A stretch of 64,000 nucleotides of DNA from Notospermus geniculatus (lineage: Eukaryota; Nemertea; Pilidiophora; Heteronemertea; Lineidae): positions 86,845 through 150,844 of the forward strand of contig NMRB01000053.1 of NCBI GenBank assembly GCA_002633025.1, in the 5' to 3' direction. The translations under genes were made by a program, and so were the position numbers. Shown one piece after another: positions 1-18,434 of this stretch. Position 1 is the stretch's first letter. The number at the start of each line of letters is the position of its first letter. The notes under the pieces were generated by a model. It searched no databases. It saw only the letters and a program-made list of their open reading frames with translations, and was not told the origin of the DNA.

Positions 1-1165
1 GAACGTGGAAGTGTTCGAAGGTGTTGTGGGCACCCCATGCCATGTTCTCAGTATCTCACTACAATCTGCAGATGGTAGGTAGCTGATTGTGTATGCTGGT
101 CCTGTGGACCCCCTCCCCCAACAGACACTCATTCCATCTGACATGTCTGATCTTCCTCCTTTCAGAATGTGGTTGAAGTTCTTCCGACTTGCAGCTGACG
201 TCCTGGGGTGCTGTCTGCCCTGTCACCGACTTGTGAACAGACCCTTACTGATGGTAAGTGTATGCAGGAGGCCTAGTAACTCCAACATAGTGAGCATGAT
301 AGTGAGTCGTTGTCTCAACCTCCTTTCTTTTCTTTCAGAACACGCTTGCCGTTCTCGACGCAACTAAAAGCCGTTCATTTGATTTTGAAACGGTCCTCAG
401 GTGCTGTCTGCCACATCGCCAACTTCTGACCAGAATCTAACTGATGGTAAGTGCCCTTGTTGGCCTTGTTTCAACAGACGACCCATAAAACCTTCTACAG
501 GACGGTCATTCCTTTTACTCTTCTTTTTTCCAGAACTTGGTTACTGTTCACTCCTTTTACTCTTCTTTTTTCCAGAACTTGGTTACTGTTCACTCATTGA
601 ATGCCAACGTGGAAGTAAAACTGCTCTCAGATGCTGTCAAGTCGCCATCTGCCGGACAACATCAAGCGTCGGTAAGTAGCATGTGACGTGCTGGTCTTGT
701 GTGGCACTGTAAAAAGCTTCCAACTATTTTACAACATACTATTTTGCTTTCCAGCTTCCCCAGGAAAGGGCGATGGTCGTTCCTTGCTGGTGTGGAGTTG
801 CAGATGTCTGATTTGTCCTCCACGGTGTCGCGCATGGGAACATGGCGCCTCAGTTAGTGACACTGCCGGTTGGTGGCGCTTCTTCGTGACCTGCGAACTG
901 CCGCGAGATGACTTGAGATCCTACCTCGAGATCAGGGCCGCCATTATGGTAGCACGCATCCAGTCAAGGATTCTTACGAGAGGCTACGAAAATCCAAAGG
1001 ATAACTTTGCTCAGTGTGAAGAGAAACAATTAGTTTAGGTTCTCTATCTGTAGTGTTTGTTTACTAGTAACTTCTCGTGATGAATTCAGTTGATTGTGAA
1101 GGAGCCTGATGAAGGCCCCCTGCCCTGGTGTCCGAAATTTCGTAATAAATATGACTTATTTCGAA
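1..1165 (+). ncRNA. 3' part of a spliced transcript with repeated look-alike exons, probably non-coding
   Basis: Acceptor/donor pairs define exons at 1-74 (donor GTAGGT), 166-253 (GTAAGT), 339-446 (GTAAGT), 534-671 (GTAAGT) and a last exon from 755 to a poly(A) signal AATAAA at 1144-1149. Several internal exons start with a similar AAYRYGSTT-like word after a pyrimidine-rich acceptor. Three end in GATG before the donor, and exons 2 and 3 share a GTGCTGTCTGCC segment. No single frame stays open across the joins: the frame giving related peptides in exons 2 and 3 meets stops. I therefore favour a lncRNA or decayed gene over a coding gene. Exon duplication is inferred from the similarity. It could also be the 3' UTR of a gene starting left of the window. 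Confidence 0.45.
512..595 (+). repeat. 42-bp tandem duplication containing a splice acceptor
   Basis: A unit holding a pyrimidine tract, a CCAG acceptor and AACTTGGTTACTG occurs twice back to back. It gives two equally good acceptors, with the exon starting at 534 or at 576. Direct observation. Confidence 0.85.
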
Positions 1166-1700
1166 ATTGGATGGATTCAGTTCATATTTGGTGCCTATAG
1201 ACTTATTCAGCTCAGTGTGTAGAGCTTTCCAAATGGATATCGTGTCGGACCTCTGATCGGAGATTCTGTCATGCCAGTTGACGAAGGAGTTCTCAATATG
1301 GCGGATACTCCCGCGGATACTACCTGAAATTCATGCAAATAAAGGATAATCTTCACGTAAGTAGCTTTTATTTTATGAGTAGGGATGTTATTTTGTGGTG
1401 GATCGATGTGTGAGTGTTCTGGTAAGGTTTTGTGTAGACCATGATGTCACAATTTCCGGAAGCGGGGCCTCCACAGTCATGACAGTTAATGAGACTGCCG
1501 GTTGGCGGCGCTCGATCGCGGCGTGCGAGATGACACGAGATCCTTCGTCACAACGAGATCCCGGGAGATCTTGCGAGATCTCGGCCGCCATGATGATTGA
1601 ATGTATTAACATACAATCATGGAGGTTCTTAAGAAAATCTTGGAGGATTCCTCCAAGAGAAAATAAACGAGTGTGTTCCACACGTTTTTACCGGTGTGCA
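833..1700. repeat. Diverged direct duplication (about 850-960 and 1480-1600)
   Basis: Both blocks carry GACTGCCGGTTGG or a close variant, then GGCGC, a run of GAGATC/GAGATG words, and GCCGCCAT followed by a descent into AT-rich sequence. AATAAA occurs at 1661-1666 after the second block. No protein frame is supported. It may be two copies of a terminal exon or two copies of a repeat. Confidence 0.4.
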
Positions 1701-1956
1701 GTTACTTTTCATTTTTCTTTGCTTTCGGAAACTCGCGAGATCTCACGAGGTCGGCCATGATGGATCAGTGCTTCGTTGTGAATCGAGTCAGCCGATCCAT
1801 ATTCCATGTTTTGTTCTGTTATTTTTCTTTTTTTTTCTGCTTTTGTGATCTTACCTAGGTGAATAAATTTGGAAAATTTACATCCATGGTTTGGTGGAAA
1901 CTGAAAGGCTCTTTTATGCATGCATAGATGTGCAAGACAGGTTTTGGAAAATGGCA

Positions 1957-2123
1957 ATAGACCCCTTGCGCTTATCAGCCCAGGGTGTAAACATTAACCT
2001 CGCCCTAGGGGGCCTAATGCATTTGTAAAGTTGGCTCCTGTGCTTACCGTCGGCACAATGCACTAGGCCCAAGGTTTGTTGACACCTTCTGGCTGTAATG
2101 GCCGACTTGCGCAAGTGGTCTAT
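1957..2123. mobile_element. Short inverted-repeat element (MITE-like)
   Basis: The ends ATAGACCCCTTGCGC and GCGCAAGTGGTCTAT are imperfect inverted repeats. The interior also shows a decayed inversion (GCCTAATGCAT against ATGCACTAGGC). No transposase is present. Terminal inverted repeats with a compact interior are typical of MITEs. Confidence 0.6.
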
Positions 2124-2277
2124 ACAGTTGATTTTCTGACGACGATGTTGGACTTGGATGACCTTATGGTTTTGCGGGTCAGGTTTCTCTTTTATATTTT
2201 TGTCTCTTTTGTATTTTCACTTTTCTTTAATTTTTTTAATTAGTTCTTTTAATTTGATATTTGTTTTTGCATTGCAG

Positions 2278-2635
2278 ATGGTGTCCTGACTTTGAAGGCA
2301 TCTGATGTGACTTGTCTTTAGTGGATGAAAGGATCCTCATGTACTGCTCTGATCGTACTCACTCGTCGGAACGTTTCTTCATCAAGTGATCGGCGCTGCT
2401 GTTCGTCTCGTGCACTCGTACTCGTCTGTCGGACAACTCTCCACGTGATCGGTGCTGCTGTTCGTGTCATTCGTTCGTACTCGCATATCGGAACGTTTCT
2501 TTATGCTATCGGCTGTTGTCGTACTCTTCAATTGGGGCCTCGTCGATATTGACTCTGATTCGAAACGGTAACCGAAAGTCTGGACACTCACGCTGAAGAG
2601 TCTGTTCGTGTTAATAAATGCATAGATAAGTACTC
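2278..2635 (+). ncRNA. Possible terminal exon with poly(A) signal, no coding support
   Basis: A T-rich tract and GCAG acceptor end at 2277, and AATAAA lies at 2613-2618. Frames in between do not resemble a known protein. It contains the tandem repeat at 2342-2515. Together with the region around 1340-1860 it may belong to a second non-coding transcript; this is inference from signals only. Confidence 0.25.
2342..2515. repeat. Degenerate tandem repeat, unit about 60 bp
   Basis: GTGATCGGCGCTGCTGTTCGT and GTGATCGGTGCTGCTGTTCGT recur about 65 bases apart. Each is followed by TCGTACTCG and a CGGAAC/CGGACAAC word. About 2.5 copies are visible. Confidence 0.65.
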
Positions 2636-3026
2636 AGATCTTATTGTTTTCTAATCAACAATCGAAAATGGCCAATACCGCTTTAAGACAGCTGTTTAGG
2701 CCTTTGGCTACCCTGACCATCCATCCATTACTTCACAAGGATTTTAGTTGTGATTGTTGGAATTTATCTGTAGTCACTTAATACACGTAGATCGTGAGAT
2801 ATTGCCAACAACAAGTAAGCTAAATGCTTACACAAAACATTTGTCATGGACTTCGTAGGCCGAAAAAACATGTTTTGTCTAGAAATCGTCCCTTCTACTG
2901 CTTTAATCAGATCCATTGTATAGGAGCATTTACTTTCACTTGTGTATCACGTTCTTTTATGTGGTTTTAATAAATCCTGATAAAAGAACATAAAACGTCT
3001 CCTTCTGTGTCGTCCCAGTTGTTGCA

Positions 3027-3110
3027 CTGACGCAGTCCATATCTGGGACACCCTGTAGAGGCTAGAACCATTATCTGGCCTCTACAGGGTGTGGATATAG
3101 ACTGCGTCAG
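3027..3110. repeat. Long hairpin
   Basis: The arms CTGACGCAGTCCATATC and GATATAGACTGCGTCAG, extended by ACACCCTGTAGAGGC and GCCTCTACAGGGTGT, form a stem of more than 30 bp with a loop of about 15 bases. Probably a small MITE. Confidence 0.7.
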
Positions 3111-3114
3111 GCCC

Positions 3115-3290
3115 CCTAGTCGAATATGGCACTACGATCTACCCATCCAGGGGTAAAAATAAACAGAGCCCCTAGCGGCAGAATATGGAACTACGGATGG
3201 CCTACCCGGGGCGAAAAATGAGCCTCGAACAGCGCCCCTAGCGGGCAGTGATGGAACTAAAATCGGGCTGGGAGCCCGCCAGGAACGCTT
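3115..3290. repeat. Degenerate tandem repeat, unit about 60-70 bp
   Basis: CCCCTAG-CG then ATATGG-ACTACG recurs at about 3115, 3170 and 3233, separated by CCATCCAGGGG / CCTACCCGGGG words. About three diverged units. Confidence 0.5.
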
Positions 3291-3345
3291 CAGGGGACCA
3301 TCCAGCACCTTGACGCAAAAAAGGCGAAAAAAGCATAAAAAGAGT

Positions 3346-3426
3346 CTCCACCGTGGGATTCGAACCTCTCACTCTCCAGCCCTCTTGCTTGGTGGCCCAG
3401 CGCTTATCCACTGAGCCACCGAGGGC
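3346..3426 (-). mobile_element. tRNA-derived SINE head
   Basis: On the minus strand, GGTGGCTCAGTGG resembles an A box and GGTTCGAATCC is a full B box, spaced as in a tRNA. The 5' GCCCTC arm has no matching 3' arm, so it cannot fold into a complete acceptor stem. Best read as a tRNA-derived SINE or tRNA relic. Confidence 0.55.
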
Positions 3427-3868
3427 TTCACACTGGTATAGGTATCGATGTTCCTCTTATAGTCTCCAAGGTATATTTTTTACTGAAAAATCGCTTAAAA
3501 TTTCAAAGCCCAAGGTATGGCCAGGCAAGGGGTTGGCTCGGGACTTCTGACTGATCGGATGATCTCGCTTCCGAAAATTTTATATTTGCCGATCTCAGAC
3601 CCACAATCACCGGCGACTCACTCGTCGCTCGGTCTAACCTTCGAGGAAAAAAATTCCTCCAAGGTCTAACCACAAGGTAACTCACTTCGGCAATTTATCT
3701 TTTTGCTCGAAGTTCGATCGGGTTTCTGTCGGCCCGACTTCTTGACGATGGTCCACCTGTCGTCTTGGTATCCAATCTGCATATTTCAATGGCGCGCGTC
3801 CAATCGGACGGCGCCATTTGGGGCAGACTGTAATCGCCAAAGATGTTCTTCCTCCATCCTGCTCGAGG

Positions 3869-4020
3869 AATTATACTTGAATGTGTTCTCCAAGCTATGA
3901 CAAACGATTAGAGAAAGTCGTGGGTCATGGTGAGAGAGCTCACCACGACCACGGAGGAATTATACTTGAGTATAATTCCTCCAAGCTATGACAAACGATT
4001 AGACAAAGACGTGGGTTATT
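3869..4020. repeat. Direct duplication with a palindromic spacer
   Basis: GAGGAATTATACTTGA, then TCCAAGCTATGACAAACG, ATTAGA and a GTGGGT run occur at about 3869-3931 and again at 3956-4018. In the second copy the start forms the perfect palindrome GGAGGAATTATACT/AGTATAATTCCTCC. No coding content seen. Confidence 0.6.
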
Positions 4021-5558
4021 TTTTTAAATTACCACACTCTTTATTATACGTGTATTTTAAAATTAACTTAAACATACACACTCACGACATATGAAAATGT
4101 ACGGTGCTACGAAAGGACGTATTTTTTTTCGTTTTCCCGACTTCATACATTTTTTTCAGTGTCCCATTTTTTTCTGCAGCAAATTGATTTTTTCTTCATT
4201 TTTTTAAAAATGACTACATGTACTTCCGTTTTCCTGACCTTTTACTTCCGTTTTCTCGACATTAGGACAAATTTTACAGCAGTGAGGTCAGGAATGTCGG
4301 GAACACGAATAAAACGTCGGAACTGGGAGAAATTAAACTGGCAGAATAATTCCTCCAAGGCGGAAAAACGAAAAGAAACCAAATAATTCGGTGTCCTTTC
4401 ATAACTCTTGTGTATAATGCACAACTGACATACATACATTTTACAAAGCAGCTGAAGAGCAAGTCCACGGTAAAATTCAGGATGTTTTTTTTACTTGTTC
4501 GTTGCCGTCTCTGCAACTCATGGCACCAAAGGACCGTTATGTACCCTGCATCATGAGATCTGTGTGATGTCACGTCCGTGACGCAACTAATTAGCAAAGA
4601 GTGCACTAATTATGAATCACAATGATGTTTANTTTAACTGAACCATATGTCCATCGCCGTCTAATAGGCCTAGGCTACACATCACATGGGCATAGCAACT
4701 AGGCCTAGTCTTTTGGGTCTAGCAAATCACGCGTCTGTGAATATCGTGGCACGTTGCCAATCGTCATAAGCGCAATGAAGCCAACTGTACAGACTCACTG
4801 TACTTCTAATACATAGTATCTCGATATGCATTAGCGTAGCGAATCGAGCCAGGCGCACCAGAACTCAAGGAAGACACACATTCTCGCATTGTTTGCGTCA
4901 AATATACCACAATGTAAACGATGAAACTTTCGAGAAATTGAGAATAAATATTCATGAAATGATTTAAAAAGTGTTTACCTTCATCGCGGCTTTGGTCGAT
5001 GTGTTTTTACGTTTTGTATTCGAGTCATTAACGCCAGGTTTAGTGGTCGCCATGTTCGCGGAATGACGTGTGAGTTCATGCAGTGACGTGTGAGGGAGCC
5101 ACAAATGGCGGGAAATTGCGGTGGTTTCGCGCTCAACTGCGGATGCTGTTAAAAAACTCTCGGGCCGTGAGTGCGATCCACCGACTGAACATGCTGAACA
5201 GCCTTAAATCTGTAAAATCGACCGTGGAATTCTGGCACTTGGCGCAAATTTCCCAATGTTGCTAGCACAGGGCGCCCCTCTTTTCCCAAATCCGATCCTG
5301 GGCGGATCCGCCTCATTATGATGGTATCCTCACTGACTTTGAAGTTACATGTAGGCCTAATGATCAATGGCAATATGAGAGATGGGAAATAACAGTCTCA
5401 AAGACTCAAGCCTGGCATTCTATGTGGGAGCGAACTGCTGGGGCCGAAAAACGCATAGGCCTACTGAGGACGGACAGGACAAATATGAGTGAACAGTTCA
5501 TTATAGTAAAACTATGAACTTCACTGTTAATATTTGTCCGCAGTTCGTGGTTCAACCA

Positions 5559-5759
5559 CAGGGACGGATCCAGGATTTCGGGAAAGAGGGGGCGCACCGT
5601 GCTAGATACATTGAAATCTCCCGGTGAAATCTGCGGTCAATTTCAATGATTTGCTTCAAATTTCATAATTTCACGGTCAATTTTAAAGATTTGTCGGCCA
5701 AAAGGGGGGGGGGCGTGCGCCGGGTGCGCCCCTCCCCCCCCCCATTGGATCCGCGCCTG
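5559..5759. mobile_element. hAT-like non-autonomous element
   Basis: The left end CAGGGACGGATCCAGGATT and right end GGATCCGCGCCTG match the widespread animal hAT MITE pattern (CAGGGGCGGATCC...GGATCCGCCCCTG, known from families in many genomes). The interior has the G-run/C-run typical of them. Flanks share AACCA. No transposase. Confidence 0.6.
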
Positions 5760-5855
5760 AACCATAAAGTTCGTGGTTCATTTTTTCTGGAACGCTGGGA
5801 CTATCGGGTGTTGTGTTCTAGGGCCGCAGCCGTGGGCCAGCAACGCCCGTCCGGA

Positions 5856-6036
5856 TAAAGCTGCTTTTCCACGAGGCGTTTGCGGGCGCGGGTGCGAGTG
5901 AAACAGCTACCGGTAATGGGAAATACCATGAATATATAAGTGTTATATATTCATGGAAATACGTTGACTGTTTCACTCCCACCCGCGCCCGCCTCCCATT
6001 CCGCGCCCGCAAACGCCTCGTGGAAAAGCAGCTTTA
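5856..6036. mobile_element. Foldback MITE with TA target duplication
   Basis: AAGCTGCTTTTCCACGAGG and its reverse complement lie at the two ends, with GC-rich inner arms (GTTTGCGGGCGCGG) and an AT-rich centre that is itself inverted (CATGAATATATAA / TTATATATTCATG). TA flanks both ends. Confidence 0.8.
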
Positions 6037-7886
6037 GGCGGGAAAAATGACAGGAAACTTGACTTTATTGTTGAGAGAAAAGGTTCCCGAAATTTCAAAA
6101 TACCATCTTTGGTCATATTCCTACACGGACGGACACTGAAACGAATTTAGTGAACTTCTATTCTATGGGTCTGTACGAGGTTGCGGTTTGGACGCATTAT
6201 CCGGGAGTTGACTGAGAAGTTAAGATTAATGAAAGGACTCGCCATCCCTCGAAAAATAAGCTTATAAAATCGATAGGCCTACGATTGTTAGGAAGGATAT
6301 CTCACAATAGAACCCGTGGCCCCTCGAAAAAACATCCTACTGATAGACCTATAGCGTTTTCTTTCAAGAATTTTTTAGGGGTCGCAAACGCTCGTGAGTG
6401 GGTGGCGTGATGCCCTTTCCTGAACAATTTTTGAAGTCCTGGTGTGTGATGCCATCTATCACACGGTGCAATTATAGGCCTATCGCAAAAATCCGCGTAG
6501 CACCCCTCACTAAATCAGTCACATGGTCGCTCACTTCGACACCGCCGGCATACAAACGTTTGTGCGCGGTGATTGAGTGCAAACCAACGAAGGCGCGAAC
6601 TGCATCACTATGGGCGACCGACCGAACACAGCATGGCGGGAGCTGCGGTTGCGGCGGCACGTGGCAGCGGTCGTCGTCATGAATATCGTCGTCCTTGTCA
6701 TTGTCTGCGGTCCATTATCATGACAAAGCGTCGCCGGTGGTTTATTCCGGATTCAGGAAATACCGGTACAGGATTCAACGCGCGTCCCCACATAAAATTC
6801 GGCTTTACAGATTCTTGTGTCTCTGACGGCAGTTGGTGCAAAGCTGCGAATCAGTGCGATCAGCTGACGAGCACGATCGAGCATCGACGCGAGTGGGCGT
6901 GGCTGTGGGATTTTTTAATGCACGAATGGTCTCATCTGGGTCGGTCACCTCAGTCATCAGAAATTATCCCTCCGCACTTCTTATCAAATGGTAAATCTGT
7001 CGGGTTAGAGCTGGGACTGCCCTTTCCCCATCCCCGTCTTTGGTCATCGTAGTCTATACTCAGTGCAATTTTCAAGGAAGCGGCCTCTTTAAAGAGTGCC
7101 TGAACCTTTTTTGATCAAATGTGATGGCAACATGATAGCTCGGTCCGTCGGCCGATGAGCGTCTGCTGTTCGCCTTGGCCAACACCGGATTTGCCAGGCG
7201 CAGTCTTTCAGTTACACTCCCTCCGCAGTTTCAAACCGCTACCCAGTTATCCGCGTTATGGCCAAATAAACACTGGGGACGAGTGTATCTTTCAGTGGAA
7301 GAAATCTTTGAAAGCGGTTGAATGGTTGTCTCGTACCTCCACTATAGCCGTGACCATTCAATATCAATCGTGGGTACTAATCAACTGACAGCCACCCGAG
7401 GTGTGACAGGAATCAACGTCCTAGGAATGCAAGTCTGCCAAACAATAGCCCGCTATTGTAAGGTTACGGTATATTCGAATAGTCATGGTCTCCATAGCCT
7501 TATATTCTAATCCCTCACTAAACAATGTGACCGGACTTTGATTCCAGGGCGACTTTGATTCCTGTCACACTTTTATTGTCACGTTTTCTCGAATGAATCC
7601 GATGTACTACATACATTTTGTAATGGTTTTTTGTTGTTTGTGTTGCTGCCGCTAGGTGGCTCCCCCTACGTCGGTAGTCAAAATACCAGCAAGAGATCAT
7701 ATACCGTGCTCCTTTAAAGAGGTGAACAGAACGTAACAATGCTCATGGATAATAATGATGACAATGACGATGACACCCTACAGCTGTGTCAACTGGGAGA
7801 CCCACATCCTCCTACTTCAAAGCTTAACTCACAATAGTTAAATAACTGATGGACAATAAGAATACATGTACATGTATTTTACTCAT

Positions 7887-7892
7887 TTTATT
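7887..7892 (-). terminator. Candidate poly(A) signal of SEC23
   Basis: AATAAA on the minus strand, about 1.15 kb past the SEC23 stop. If it is used, the 3' UTR includes the two hairpin elements at 8046-8167 and 8671-8915. Inference. Confidence 0.35.
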
Positions 7893-8045
7893 CAATATAA
7901 ATAAAGGTATTATCATTTGTATTGCATCAAAGCAGGTGTCCTAATGAACAGAACCCATCACAGGATAAGAGCAGAGAACGATGTCACTTTATCAATAACT
8001 ACCGGTAACACAAATTCAGAGAGTAGTAGGCCTACCTGAGGCTTC

Positions 8046-8167
8046 CATTACGTAGAAGTATACGGTATACGAAAACGCCGGTAAACAATGGCTTCACAGT
8101 CCTGAATCCGTTTAAAACCTTTGTTAACCAACCGGCATTTTCGTATACCGTATACTTCTATGTAACG
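8046..8167. mobile_element. Foldback MITE, GAAGTATACGGTATACG family
   Basis: The ends CATTACGTAGAAGTATACGG and CCGTATACTTCTATGTAACG are near-perfect inverted repeats of about 35-40 bp (including AACGCCGG / CCGGCATT) around a 45-bp core. The same end sequence occurs at 39571-40012. Confidence 0.8.
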
Positions 8168-8670
8168 GATGCCTTATGCAACACATTTGGATTATTTAGA
8201 GAACATTTTTAATCATGTGGTCAAATATCTTCCAATGACATGTGGCAAGTACTGCAACTTTGTTAAGGCAGATGATGTCAATGGGAGAGACATTTTACAG
8301 GCAATACCCCGGTATTTGAGTGGCTTCCCATAGTATGAACAGTGTGATGGCTTGGGCAGCAGTCCCAAGGTAGTGCTAATCATAAGTTGGGTTGAAACTT
8401 TCACGCATAGAACAGCAATGAAGGTACAGCAGATATGACGTCAAGCAAACAGATGAATGTCACTTGAAGCTGGCAGCACAACGGATATCATAGTGCGATC
8501 ATCTCTTTCAGCTATGTCTTTGAGTTAAAACCTATACATGCTACTTCATGATTTCCAATCTCACAGACTGTGCTGCCAGCTATGCATGTCAGTGAGATGA
8601 TCTCCAAACATGAATGTGTATCAGTGCTGTCAGCTCTATACATTACTAGTTTTAAACAAAGCCACTTAGT

Positions 8671-8915
8671 ATAGACCTTTCCAACAAAGATGGTGGTCTA
8701 ACAGTTCCCACCATATGAGCTGATGTCAGAAGCTTTAATACCATTCAATGGCCACTGGCACGGACAGCTGGTCAAGCGGGCCATGGGCACAAAAGTTTAG
8801 ATACAACAACTGTCTGAGAGGATGTGTTTGGAAGTGTTATCATACTTGGACAAAGAATAGCCACGACGTCATGTGGGAGAACTAGTAGGCCACCATCTTT
8901 GTTGGAAAGGTCTAT
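8671..8915. mobile_element. MITE with 28-bp terminal inverted repeats
   Basis: The ends ATAGACCTTTCCAACAAAG and CTTTGTTGGAAAGGTCTAT are exact inverted repeats, extending into ATGGTGGTCTA / TAGGCCACCAT. No coding interior. It sits in the likely SEC23 3' UTR. Confidence 0.75.
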
Positions 8916-9045
8916 TCCATCATAAGGAGATATAGACTTGACTTGTACCTTGTACTGGATTGAATGAACAAAGCACAGTGTGAAGTACAATACAACTGAA
9001 TTGACTCTGTCACCTAACTGGACCATTGTATATGAACAATGAACA

Positions 9046-18434
<9,389 letters not shown>

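Larger units (their letters stand above)
4030..7870. other. No recognisable gene apart from repeats
   Basis: Outside the two elements at 5559-6036 I see no reading frame with recognisable homology and no chain of splice sites joining frames. There is a TAGGCCTA-type word near 4660-4710, and CTCTTTAAAGAG-type words near 7087 and 7710 that might be ends of an old element. A regulatory or unannotated non-coding role cannot be judged. Confidence 0.5.

Noticed and set aside
6398-7052. Overlapping frames of 94 and 159 codons as a gene
   Set aside because: No recognisable domain, overlapping opposite-strand frames, and no splice or poly(A) context; GC-rich sequence lacking stops by chance.
7076-7715. 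Element bounded by CTCTTTAAAGAG words
   Set aside because: The shared words are short and self-complementary, and the outer sequence does not extend the match enough.
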